The position numbers and the translations under genes are program-made. The notes beneath the pieces were generated by a model. The model did no database searches. It was not told the origin of the DNA and saw only the letters and a list, made by a program, of their open reading frames with translations. From assembly GCA_901472505.1 (NCBI GenBank), contig LR590468.1, positions 2,703,501-2,767,500 of the forward strand: a stretch of 64,000 bases of DNA. The letters run 5' to 3'. Shown in pieces: positions 26,380 through 35,345 of the stretch (positions are counted from its first letter, which is position 1; each line of letters starts with the position of its first letter). The stretch is from Proteus vulgaris (GTDB lineage: Bacteria; Pseudomonadota; Gammaproteobacteria; Enterobacterales; Enterobacteriaceae).

Positions 26380-29066
26380 TGAAAAAAAGTGGCAAATTAA
26401 CACAACAAACCGTGAAATCACTTTACCCTAATCATGCTTCATTTATTGATTTTCTCCCTTGGGTTGAATATTTACCCAATAGTCAATGTTTATTGTTGGA
26501 TGATGGTGTCTCTGTGGGGGCGGTTTTTGAAGTGATCCCTGTGGGTACTGAGGGTAGAACAGAAGTAAGATTAGAAGAAATTCGTGATATTGTGGAAGAT
26601 GCTTTTCAAGATAGTTTTGAAGAGCGCGATAGTCATCCTTGGGTGATCCAGTTTTTTTGCCAAGATGAAGCCGAACCTTCGGAATATCTCGACAAATTAC
26701 GACATTACATTAAACCATGGGCGCAAGGTTCTGTTTTTACGACAGCATATTTACAGGTCATTGAACGGCATATGCGAGGGCTTGCAGTACCCCAAGGCTT
26801 GTTTGTTGATAAGGCAGTAACAGGGGCACCATGGCGCGGTCAGCAACGGCGCACCCGTATGGTGATTTATCATTATGTTAACCCGAATGCAATAGAGCCT
26901 TTCTCACCTGAAGAACAACTCAATCAAGTCTGTGAGCGTTTATGCTCTGCGCTATTAGGCGCGGGGATTACTACGGTTAGGCAAAAGGGTGAAGATATTC
27001 ATGCATGGTTGTTACGCTGGTTTAATCCTGAGCCTGATTGGGTTGATAAAGAGACGCTCTATCGCACGGCGACCCATGTTGACACTGTCAACAGTGCGCT
27101 CCCGATATTCAATGATTTTAGCGAAACATTGATGTTTACACCGCCTAAAGCGGATGTGGAAAATGGCGTTTGGTGGTTTGATAATCGCCCTCATAAAGCC
27201 ATTAATATTGATAGACTTCGTCGAGCGCCTACCGTAGGGCATTTAACAGGCGAAACGCGTAAAGGGGATAATATCAATGCGTTGATGGATTTGTTACCAC
27301 AAGGCACAGTGATATCAATGACATTAGTGGTACAACCGCAGGATGAACTGGAAGAGCGTTTTAACCATCTTGCGAAAAATGCAATAGGAGAAAACAGTGC
27401 ATCAGGCCGAGTGCGGGCTGATGCTCAAACAGCAAAGAGTTATCTTGGTGAACGTCATAAACTTTACCGTGCGAGTATGACGTTTTATTTATCAGGTTCG
27501 ACACTAAAAGATCTCAACAGTCATCAACGCCATTTAACTGCCGTATTGCTAAATGCAGGGCTACAGCCGATAAAGCCTGACTATGATATTGCGCCATTAA
27601 ATGCTTATCTTCGTGCTTTGCCTATGTGCTTTAATCCCGAATTAGATAAAAAGCATTGGTATACCCGACTGACTTTTGTTCAACATATCGCCAATATGTT
27701 ACCTGTTTTTGGTCGTGATACGGGAACTGGTCATGCAGGATTCACCTTTTTTAATCGCGGTGGCGCACCGCTGACTTTTGATCCTTTAAATAGTGCAGAT
27801 CGTTCTAAAAATGCCCATTTGGTACTCTTCGGTCCTACGGGTTCAGGCAAGTCCGCAACACTCAATAGTCTATTTACTCAACTTATGGCGGTTCATCGAC
27901 CTCGCTTATTTATTGCAGAAGCCGGAAATTCATTTGGGTTGTTTGCTGATTATTGTGCTGAGTTAGGCTTAAGTGTGAATAAACTTAGCATTAAACCAGG
28001 TTGTGGGATTTCATTAGCGCCTTTTGCGGACGCTTATAAGCTTATTGAAACGACAGTAAAGCCTGTCAATGAAGATGAGCTTAGTGAGGTTATTGATACA
28101 GATGAAACCGACGAAATAGATGAGCGAGATATTTTAGGTGAACTCGAAATTGTTGCGCGATTAATGATAACCGGTGGTGAAGCCAAAGAGGAAGCAAAGT
28201 TAGAGCGAGCAGATAGAGGCATGATGCGAGAAGCCATTTTAGTGAGTGCTAACAATGCTTGGAATGAAGGTAGGCAGATGATCACAGCTGATTTGCAGAA
28301 TACATTTTATGCCTTTGCAAAGGATAAAGATCGTCCTGATATTCGACGAGCCAGAGCCCAAAATATGGGGGAATCGCTCAGTGTATTTATGCAAGGCTTT
28401 TTAGGTGAGTTATTTAACCGAGAAGGGCAACATTGGTCAGAAGCTGATGTAACATTAATTGATCTTGGTACATTAGCCAGAGAAGGCTATGAAGCCCCTT
28501 TAGCTGTTGCTTATACCTCATTAGTCAACACCATTAATAATATTGCAGAACGTGATCAGTTTTTAGAACGCGAAATTGTCTTTGCCACGGATGAAGCCCA
28601 TATGATCACCACTAACCCATTACTTGCCCCTTATGTGATTAAGGTCGTCAAGATGTGGCGTAAATTGGGTGCATGGTTATGGCTAGCGACTCAAAATTTA
28701 GAGGATTTTCCGTCTACGTCAAAGAAGATGTTGAATATGATTGAGTGGTGGTTGTGTTTAGTGATGCCACCTGAAGAAGTTGAAGAAATCGCCCGATTTA
28801 AAAAACTTACACAAGAACAAAAAGCCATGTTGTTATCAGCAACCAAAACCCCCCGTTGTTATACAGAAGGCGTTGTCCTTGCTAGTCGTATAGAAGCCTT
28901 ATTTCGTGCCGTTCCTCCAAGTTTATACCTTGCATTAGGTATGACTGAAAAAGAAGAAAAAGCAGAGCGAAAAGCATTGATGATAGAGCATGGCATTAGT
29001 GAACTAGAGGCAGCTAAGCGGATAGCTGAGAGGTTGGATGCGGTGAGGGAGGAAATGAAAGAGTAA
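26376..29066 (+). CDS. TIGR03744 (PFL_4706)-family conjugative transfer ATPase (TraC/VirB4-like)
   Basis: An 896-residue protein with a Walker A motif GPTGSGKS near residue 486 and a Walker B region EREIVFATDEAHMITT near 730, like VirB4/TraC ATPases that energise pilus assembly and DNA transfer. The N-terminal half carries FLPWVEYLPNSQCLLLDDGVSVGAVFEV. An acidic insert (SEVIDTDETDEIDERD) lies around residue 570. GGAGG precedes the ATG. The gene contains palindrome copy 4 and ends the second T4SS block. Confidence 0.92.
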   Translation: MMKKSGKLTQQTVKSLYPNHASFIDFLPWVEYLPNSQCLLLDDGVSVGAVFEVIPVGTEGRTEVRLEEIRDIVEDAFQDSFEERDSHPWVIQFFCQDEAEPSEYLDKLRHYIKPWAQGSVFTTAYLQVIERHMRGLAVPQGLFVDKAVTGAPWRGQQRRTRMVIYHYVNPNAIEPFSPEEQLNQVCERLCSALLGAGITTVRQKGEDIHAWLLRWFNPEPDWVDKETLYRTATHVDTVNSALPIFNDFSETLMFTPPKADVENGVWWFDNRPHKAINIDRLRRAPTVGHLTGETRKGDNINALMDLLPQGTVISMTLVVQPQDELEERFNHLAKNAIGENSASGRVRADAQTAKSYLGERHKLYRASMTFYLSGSTLKDLNSHQRHLTAVLLNAGLQPIKPDYDIAPLNAYLRALPMCFNPELDKKHWYTRLTFVQHIANMLPVFGRDTGTGHAGFTFFNRGGAPLTFDPLNSADRSKNAHLVLFGPTGSGKSATLNSLFTQLMAVHRPRLFIAEAGNSFGLFADYCAELGLSVNKLSIKPGCGISLAPFADAYKLIETTVKPVNEDELSEVIDTDETDEIDERDILGELEIVARLMITGGEAKEEAKLERADRGMMREAILVSANNAWNEGRQMITADLQNTFYAFAKDKDRPDIRRARAQNMGESLSVFMQGFLGELFNREGQHWSEADVTLIDLGTLAREGYEAPLAVAYTSLVNTINNIAERDQFLEREIVFATDEAHMITTNPLLAPYVIKVVKMWRKLGAWLWLATQNLEDFPSTSKKMLNMIEWWLCLVMPPEEVEEIARFKKLTQEQKAMLLSATKTPRCYTEGVVLASRIEALFRAVPPSLYLALGMTEKEEKAERKALMIEHGISELEAAKRIAERLDAVREEMKE
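27077..27093. promoter_or_regulatory. 17-bp palindrome, copy 4 (inside the ATPase gene)
   Basis: TGTTGACACTGTCAACA, exact match to copy 3. Here the reading frame is different (Val-Asp-Thr-Val-Asn-Ser), so the DNA sequence, not the peptide, is what is kept between copies 2/3 and 4. Confidence 0.6.
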
Positions 29067-29118
29067 AAAAATATTAATATAGATATAATATTTAATAATT
29101 TTCAAATGGTGGTATTAA

Positions 29119-29155
29119 ATAGCATTCTACCTATTTTAAATAGATAGAATGCTAT
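29119..29155. terminator. Bidirectional hairpin between the ATPase gene and the second cargo gene
   Basis: ATAGCATTCTA (29119-29129) pairs with TAGAATGCTAT (29145-29155), with CTATTT/AAATAG nested inside. It separates two convergent genes and probably ends both transcripts. Confidence 0.65.
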
Positions 29156-29168
29156 AAGGAGTATCTCT

Positions 29169-30952
29169 TTATTTGCAAAGTATTTGAGGCCTAATTCCAT
29201 AATCTTGGCAAGTAGATATAAACGTACTTAACAACCATATTAACTGAATATGGTATGGTTTGAGTTTATATGACGATTCTTTTTTGAATTTGTTAAATTC
29301 ATTTTGAAGATTGGATTTCTTTAAAAATGGAGTTGCTATGATGATTTTTCTAATAGCATCAGGAGAGCTATTTATTTTTTCTAGTCCATTTCTTATTTCA
29401 TTCCAGCCTTTTCCATTTTTTGTTCTTTTTATTTCTGTATTTTCATAATTATTCTTCCATTTTTCATCGTATTTTTTTTTATAAGATGATTCTGGTTCAT
29501 GTAGTCTACCAATATTTTTTAACGCTTGAGATATTACTTCATGAAATGCACTTGCTCCTAGTGTTTCTTCCTTTATAAATTTTTCATGAATAAATATTAG
29601 AGAGGGCTGATGTGAATTTGTATCTATTATTATATGGTCAGCCCATTCATCTCCCATATCATCGCAAATAACGATAGATTTTTCTTTGTCAAAATATTTT
29701 TCTATTTGATAAAAAAGAGATTTTTCAGGAAACTCTGTTAAAAAATTTGGGTAACCTTTCTCGCTAGGTTTTTCTTTTTCACTAACAACTGAATCAAAAT
29801 TATAATCGCTGCATAAAAAATTAGTGAGTTGTTCCAGATTGTTCAGTAATTTTTTATCTTCAAAGCAATTCGTATACCAATAACTGTAATTAGGATTGGT
29901 AAAAACACAAGATAATAATCTATTTTTATTTATATAGTTTGTTAATGGTATTTCATTATTGCTTTTTACATTTCTTATTTTTATCTTGTTTAATATTTTT
30001 GATTGTAATGATATTGATTTTAAATTTATTCTTAAAGTTATTCTTTTTTTATTTTGTTTGTTTTTAATCCATTGGTTGTTTTCTATTTCCATACATTCTT
30101 TTAATTTTTTAAATAATACCTCTTTTTTTTCTTTTGATAGTTTTCTTCTATTGAAGTATATTTCTTCTTCAGGGTGTTCATTGTAACTATCTGCTTCCAA
30201 ATTAGATATGTTTATAAGTATTGAAGATACTTTGATGTTTAACTTTATTATTTCTTCTAATTTTATTGGAGTGGCAAAGTTTGATATGAATGAACTCTTA
30301 GTATTTTTTGTATATCATTTATTAAACTACCAGACCAGTTTATTATTTCTTTTATATTACATTTTTTATCTCTCAAAGTTATTCTTGATGTGTTAGGAGT
30401 TAATGTGTAGATTTCATTTTTTACTTTCATTCTGAAATTTCGTGGAATAGATCTTCCCGTTGTTATATTAGAAATAATACCATTCAACTGTAATGCTTCA
30501 TATGAACGAGAGCGGATTATTGCATTAGACAGAGACATATTGTTCATGGATATTTTTTCATAATCAGGATCCTCATCCCCTTTAAAGTGACATATTTGGC
30601 TATAATCGTATTCTTTAATATAGTGTGATAAGCTCTTTTCTGGTGATTCTGCATTTTTTTTGTAAACAACTAGTGAGTTTTTGATTTCGATTAGTAGACA
30701 ATACCCATATTTTATGTCTATCAAGTTTGTACTAATTAAAAATGATGGTTCTTCATGTGTTTTAAATAAAACAAAGGAATATTTAACATTAATATTTTCA
30801 CTTGTTGTTTCATCAAAACGTACTTCTTTTATAATAAAGTTACCTTCTTTTTTTATGGTTTTAAAATATTTCTCGATAGAAATTTTAGTGGGTTCTTTTT
30901 TTAATTCAAAAACTTGAGCATTCTTTGTTATGGATAAATTGTTAATATTCAT
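29169..30952 (-). pseudogene. Large AT-rich cargo protein of unknown function, frameshifted in an A run (possible defence gene)
   Basis: Two minus-strand frames join into one of 594 residues if the run of six A (plus-strand T at 30304-30309) is one longer, reading ...INDIQKNTKSSFISNFATPIKLEEI... without stops. The N-terminal part begins MNINNLSITKNAQVFELKKEP. Near residues 425-456 lies ICDDMGDEWADHIIID followed by PSLIFIHEK, reminiscent of TIGR04141/DUF6119-type sporadic proteins with a CDD...ADxIxxD...HxK pattern; this link is tentative. It is alone on the opposite strand between T4SS blocks, much more AT-rich than its neighbours, a pattern typical of acquired defence or competition genes. 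No immunity partner is visible. Confidence 0.6.
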
Positions 30953-31349
30953 GCATATTTAGCCTTATAAATTAAAATTATTAAGAGAGTTTCCAATATG
31001 AAATAATTACAAATTGGTAATATTTTTTAAATAATTTAATATACTATGTTTATAAATATTATATTCCACCATTTCAAATGGCAAGGTTATTAAATTTGTT
31101 TTTTTGCTTTAATTGGTTTTTTTGTTTGGTTGTTGTTTTTTTATTTTATTATTTAATATAATGAAAATGCAGATAAGATAAATATGGAATAAGTTATTTT
31201 TTGTGTTTTAAAAAATATTTTTAATTGAAAAATACTAATTAGACTATTCGCTTTATAATGATTTGAACTATTTTTTATAGTAATATTTTATATAGAAAAA
31301 TATTTTTCTACCCCAATTAACACTTCTTCACTGCATTTCCTGCCAATTC
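30953..31349. other. Very AT-rich intergenic region
   Basis: About 400 bp dominated by A and T, holding the presumed promoters of the cargo gene (minus) and the third T4SS block (plus). No gene, repeat or operator could be supported. Confidence 0.4.
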
Positions 31350-31386
31350 AAAGCACCCTATACCTTTTCTTTTTACAGGGTGCTTT
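31350..31386 (+). promoter_or_regulatory. Hairpin that encloses the ribosome-binding site of the TIGR03757 gene
   Basis: AAAGCACCCT (31350-31359) pairs perfectly with AGGGTGCTTT (31377-31386), immediately before ATG 31387. The only Shine-Dalgarno sequence, AGGG, is in the 3' arm. Folding should block initiation, so this may be a translational switch, or a decayed terminator that now serves as ribosome-binding site. Confidence 0.55.
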
Positions 31387-31786
31387 ATGAAACCACCAAA
31401 ATTATTAATTCTATTATTAGTGCTTTCAACTCAATCAGTTGCATCAACCACAATTTACACCGACAGCAACACGCATTTACTTAATAAAAAAGATAGTCAA
31501 ATCATCTATTTGGATGCACCTAATATTATTCAAAAACAATTATTTAATGATTTATCGCCTGATCCCAAGCAAGCTGAACAGCAAGTGAGAAGTATTATTC
31601 AGTCAGCAGGTTGGCAACAAAAACAGCAACAAATCACGCAAGCTTATCAGGGTGTTATTCACGCTTATGCATTAAAACTCGCGAAATATCCTGCGGTTGT
31701 GTTTGATGATCGCTATGTGGTTTATGGCACAACAGATGTTGTTCTGGCTGAAAAGCATTTTACTGAATTTTTTGGAACATCAATAA
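31387..31786 (+). CDS. TIGR03757-family ICE protein (reads into the next gene because of one extra base)
   Basis: The start codes a signal peptide (LLILLLVLSTQSVAS) and the family core IIYLDAPNIIQKQLFNDLSPDPKQAEQQVRSII...YQGVIHAYALKLAKYPAVVFDDRYVVYGTTDVVLAEKHF. In the sequence as given it continues in frame into TIGR03756. Removing one T from the run at 31768-31773 gives ...TEFLEHQ and a TAATG junction to the next gene, the normal arrangement. Expected product 132 residues, periplasmic, function unknown. Confidence 0.75.
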
Positions 31787-32727
31787 TGGGGCAATTAAAG
31801 CGGTTTAGTGCGTTTGCACTTTGTCTCTCTTTGCAACCCATATCAGCAAATGCGATTAATTCGGCTCAAATTATTACGAGTGCATTATCACCACACTGTT
31901 TGGAATACAAAATTGTGGGGATCTGTTACTGGCTCTTCTGCACACCATTTGGATGCTCAGTAAAAACATCGATAAAAGTGAGTCACTATATTCCTAATGC
32001 AGTTGTTTCTAGTTACGACCAAACAGGGAGCAATCCATGGGTAGAAATGTCGTCATTAGGAGCAGGAATATCTGGCTTTGCTGAAGGTGGCGGGGCAAAT
32101 AAACAAAAACGAGCGAGAAATAAAAATAACCTATATTTTAAAAATGTGGATGTGATAGGGCATCCTGCATTAGCGTCTCCTATATTTGGGCAATTTATGG
32201 GGAAAATAGATTATGCCTGCTCTAGCCCGATTAGGGCTTTTATGCCTTATTTCCTCAGTACACTCGATGGATTGATGTGGCGTTCTGGCTTGCCTGGATC
32301 TCTTTATCCTGAAGCGCTAATTCCAAATATGCGTGAAATTGGTTCGATAATTAAAGGCAATATGTGGGGCAATATTTATCCTCGTAGTGGTTTTGTGACA
32401 CAAGCAAATGACTACAAAGCCTCGGCAGTTGTGGCTCAACGTGCTATTGATATTGTGACACGAACAGGACAGCTTCATGTTTATCAATCGTTAATAAGCC
32501 ATTCTTATCATGGATATTGGGCGCCAGAGTCTGTTACTGAAAATACAGGCACTCGCAATCATAAATGGCAAAGACTTTCTCCTTCAATTTCCTCTTCTTG
32601 TTCTACTTTTCCTGATGATGCTCAACCTATTGCTAGTGACGGCGGTTATGCATGGGCGCTTTGGCAACCTTATAAATGTTGTAAACGACGAGGACAAATT
32701 TTTCTGTATAGCTTTAATTTTCAATAA
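31786..32727 (+). CDS. TIGR03756 (PFL_4710)-family ICE protein
   Basis: A 313-residue protein from ATG 31786, with signal peptide MGQLKRFSAFALCLSLQPISANA. Cys-rich core: SPHCLEYKIVGICYWLFCTPFGCSVKTSIKVSHYIPNAVVSSYDQTGSNPWVEM, typical of the family and resembling TraU of F-type systems. It probably acts in the periplasm in mating-channel assembly. The single long frame from 31387 should be read as two genes joined by an insertion in a T run. Confidence 0.8.
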   Translation: MGQLKRFSAFALCLSLQPISANAINSAQIITSALSPHCLEYKIVGICYWLFCTPFGCSVKTSIKVSHYIPNAVVSSYDQTGSNPWVEMSSLGAGISGFAEGGGANKQKRARNKNNLYFKNVDVIGHPALASPIFGQFMGKIDYACSSPIRAFMPYFLSTLDGLMWRSGLPGSLYPEALIPNMREIGSIIKGNMWGNIYPRSGFVTQANDYKASAVVAQRAIDIVTRTGQLHVYQSLISHSYHGYWAPESVTENTGTRNHKWQRLSPSISSSCSTFPDDAQPIASDGGYAWALWQPYKCCKRRGQIFLYSFNFQ

Positions 32728-32739
32728 CAAGGAATGTGT

Positions 32740-34164
32740 ATGAAAGATAAAAGCTGGCTTTATAGCCGTGTTGTGGTGGGTTATTTTGCCTTGAGTTTTC
32801 CTGCTATCGCTACTTTTGAAGTTGATAGCCATGTTGTTAGCACTGATTCAAGTAAAGGCATGAAAGGAGCAATCAGTGATTATTTATTTTATACCATAGG
32901 CGGTGGAACGGTGATTTCACAACCGCCGAGTCACAGTAATATGCAAAAACTCAGTATTGGTCTGGGTTGGAATAGTGATTTAATGTGCGGTAATTTTGAT
33001 ATCAACACCACAGTTAAGAATCAGTTAAACGGTGCCACGCGTGGCTTTAAAGATATGATGAGTAATGTCATTAATAGCGCCACAGGTGCGGTTGCCAGCT
33101 TACCAGCCATGATTATTCAGCGTGCTAATCCTGGTCTTTATGAGTTGCTGACTAATGGTGTATTGCAAGCCAGTGTCTCATTCGATAAAGCCCAACTTAA
33201 TTGCCAAAAAATGTCGCAGAAAATGGCGGATTATGCCTATTCAAATCAATGGACGCAGTCTGCTATTGGAGAAGAGTTTAAACGAGTTGTCGCAACCACA
33301 TCAGATGCAGTCAGTGCCGATAATCAATTGAAAACCTCAACAGGAAAAGAGGGGGTTAGATGGATTGGTGGTAAAAAACGAGGCGGTATCGGTCAACCTG
33401 CGATTAAGCCTACTTATGATCTGGCAAAAGCCGGTTTTAATATTCTGAATAAACAACCCATCACAAGCCATCATTCGGTTAATGAGTCTGCTTGCAAAGG
33501 CTCTCTCTGCCGACGTTATAAAACTAGTGACGAAGCTGCGAAAGCGGTTGTGAGTGTATTGGGGGATAGGGCGATCCGTACTTGTTCTGAAACAAAAGAA
33601 TGCCACAGTGGAGGCGAAGAAAATAAATCAGGTACGTCAGCGGTAGGTGTTGGTTTTTCACCGATGCTTGAAGAAACGACACAAGAGAATATGGCTCTAT
33701 TAATTAAACTTGTGAATGGGCATTTAAAGCCAAACTCGACAAATTTAGCACAATTAAAAACAGGCGATTTAGCGGTATCAAGAGGCGTTATTCAAGCGCT
33801 AAAAGAGGATCCTGATAATGTGGCATTAGTACAACGTTTGGCTGGTGAACTAGCGATGTCAGATACCGTTGCAACGGCATTCGGTATGCGAAGAATGCTG
33901 ATTGCAGGGCAATCAGAACCTCATGTCGCTGAGCATAAAATAGCATTAGAAGAAACAGATCGTCGCCTTGCTTTCCTCGATAGAGAAATTCTGGCATTAA
34001 AAAATGAAATGGAAATTCGTAAAGCTATCAGCAATAACACGTTGTTAATGGTGTTGAGCCGACAAGAAAGCCGTGATGCTGAAAATGGTGTTCATCAACC
34101 CATTTGTATCAGCGATAACAGCACCCATTGTCGTGTTTTACTGATTGTTGTAAATGAGCATGTT
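32740..34164 (+). CDS. TIGR03755 (PFL_4711)-family ICE protein, C-terminus runs into the integrase frame
   Basis: Start ATG 32740 follows AAGGA. After a signal segment (VVVGYFALSFPAIA) the protein shows the family features YTIGGGTVISQPPS, LGWNSDLMCGNFDINTTVKNQL and the helical end EIRKAISNNTLLMVLSRQESRDAENG, about 460 residues, resembling TraH. No stop separates it from the integrase: the frame passes PICISDNSTHCRVLLIVVNEHV into the integrase. A one-base change in the TTTT at 34135-34138 would create a stop close by. The end given here is therefore nominal. Confidence 0.75.
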
Positions 34165-35127
34165 ATGGATGACATCACTTTTGAGTTTCTTATTGAGCAG
34201 TATTTTTATTATAAATTATTACGTCCTACGACAATGAGAAGTTATCGTAAGGTTCTTCGTACATTTGAAGAATTTACCTCGTTAAATCCTGCTCAGATTG
34301 ATCAATTAACTGTTCTGCAATGGCGAGATCTTGTTTTAGGTGACAATAAGCGCTCAAGTAGAACATGGAACAATAAAGTGACTCATATGAGAGCATTGTT
34401 TAATTTTGGAATAGAACAAGAATTATTACCCCATAAAAAGAATCCTTTTAATGGTACGGTAGTTCGTGCAGGAGCCAAAAAGAAAAAAGTTCTGACTAAA
34501 TCACAGATGGATGATATGTACCGTCGAATGACACACTATCTAGAACTTGAAGAAAAGCAAGGTTATGGCTACGTGTGTGATGGGCGAAAAAATGCATTAT
34601 ATCCAGCGTGGTTTTGGATGACGGCAATGAATGTGTTTCGTTACACCGCCATTCGTCAAGGGCAACTTCTGCATATTAGGTTGGGAGATATTAATCTTGA
34701 AGAGACGTGGATCCATCTATGTGAGGAGGGGGCCAAAAATCATCGTAAACATCGGGTACCAATTGTTTCTGCATTATACCCATCACTAGAAAATTTAGTG
34801 AAAGAAGCACAAAAGGTAGGTGTAGAACTGACAGATCAAGTATTCAATGTTGGATGGTTTGATTTAATGAAAAGAAAGAAACATCCCAAGACGATGGGAG
34901 AATACCCGTTACGTTCATTTTTCAAGCGCTTATCAGCGGAATGTAATTTCATGGTATCACCTCACCGTTTTCGACATACCGTCGCAACGCATATGATGCA
35001 ATCACCAGAACGTAATCTTTATGTTGTGAAAAGGCTATTAGGACATGCCAGCATTACATCGACATTAGAATACATTGATGAAAGTGTTGATAATTTGCGA
35101 GATATACTTGAAGCGGAATTGATGTGA
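34165..35127 (+). CDS. Tyrosine recombinase (ICE integrase)
   Basis: A 320-residue site-specific recombinase, start placed at ATG 34165. An N-terminal arm/core-binding domain (LRPTTMRSYRKVLRTFEEFTS) precedes the catalytic domain, with the Arg of TAIRQGQLLHIRL (about 164), HRFRH (267-271), LLGHAS and the nucleophile Tyr in LEYID (about 303). Its stop lies about 200 bp from the tRNA-Phe 3' end, where it should catalyse integration and excision. It is shorter than the usual P4-type integrases of this ICE class. The shared frame with the upstream T4SS gene is unusual and may be a deletion scar or a sequencing artefact. Confidence 0.9.
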   Translation: MDDITFEFLIEQYFYYKLLRPTTMRSYRKVLRTFEEFTSLNPAQIDQLTVLQWRDLVLGDNKRSSRTWNNKVTHMRALFNFGIEQELLPHKKNPFNGTVVRAGAKKKKVLTKSQMDDMYRRMTHYLELEEKQGYGYVCDGRKNALYPAWFWMTAMNVFRYTAIRQGQLLHIRLGDINLEETWIHLCEEGAKNHRKHRVPIVSALYPSLENLVKEAQKVGVELTDQVFNVGWFDLMKRKKHPKTMGEYPLRSFFKRLSAECNFMVSPHRFRHTVATHMMQSPERNLYVVKRLLGHASITSTLEYIDESVDNLRDILEAELM

Positions 35128-35196
35128 TGAAAATAACAGGAGGAGTATCAAGATTTGACAGTGATTAGGAAAGAAAGTAAAAGTTACAAATAAAAA

Positions 35197-35225
35197 AAAC
35201 AGCCTTGGTATGAACAAGACTGTTT
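35197..35225 (+). terminator. Terminator after the integrase
   Basis: AAACAGCCTTG (35197-35207) pairs with CAAGACTGTTT (35215-35225) with one G-T pair, loop GTATGAA, followed by AATTT. Confidence 0.6.
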
Positions 35226-35248
35226 AATTTAAGAGTTCCAACATAAAG

Positions 35249-35259
35249 TGACAGTGTCA
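35249..35259. promoter_or_regulatory. Core of the 17-bp palindrome near the attachment site
   Basis: TGACAGTGTCA, the inner 11 bases of the ICE palindrome, about 65 bp from the tRNA. A half-copy TTGACAGTG is at 35155-35163. Possibly an integrase or accessory-factor site; weak evidence. Confidence 0.35.
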
Positions 35260-35288
35260 AATTATATTTTCAGCTCTTGATTGCCCTC

Positions 35289-35308
35289 TCAGTTAGTTAA
35301 CTAACTGA
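35289..35308. repeat. Perfect 20-bp palindrome beside the attachment site
   Basis: TCAGTTAGTTAACTAACTGA, 15 bp from the tRNA-Phe 3' end. It could be the tRNA transcript terminator or an integrase accessory site. Confidence 0.5.
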
Positions 35309-35323
35309 CGAACAAATGAAAGA

Positions 35324-35345
35324 TGGTGCCCGAACTCGGAATCGA
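35324..35345. other. Presumed attachment core (3' end of tRNA-Phe)
   Basis: Integrases of this ICE class use the 3' end of tRNA genes, and the ICE abuts this end, so the right att core should be part of 35324 onward. The matching repeat would be at the other ICE end, outside the window, so its length cannot be checked. Confidence 0.5.

Larger units (their letters stand above)
1..35323. mobile_element. Integrative and conjugative element, SPI-7/PAPI-1/PFGI-1 class, right part, inserted at tRNA-Phe
   Basis: The span runs from a ParA/DnaB/ParB-type maintenance module on the left, through a GI-type type IV secretion gene set, to a tyrosine integrase whose stop lies about 200 bp from the 3' end of a tRNA-Phe gene. 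That order (ParA at one end, integrase at the tRNA end) is the known layout of this ICE class, so the left boundary is probably a short way beyond position 1. Cargo consists of a type VI secretion effector operon (5712-14551) and two minus-strand insertions (20638-21423, 29169-30952). I see no relaxase, TraG, topoisomerase or ssb gene. The element may therefore be reduced or need a helper for transfer; that part is inference. Confidence 0.85.

Noticed and set aside
31387..32727. A fused TIGR03757-TIGR03756 protein of 446 residues as a novel fusion
   Set aside because: Deleting one T in the run at 31768-31773 restores a normal stop with a TAATG overlap and a second signal peptide at ATG 31786, so two genes are more likely.
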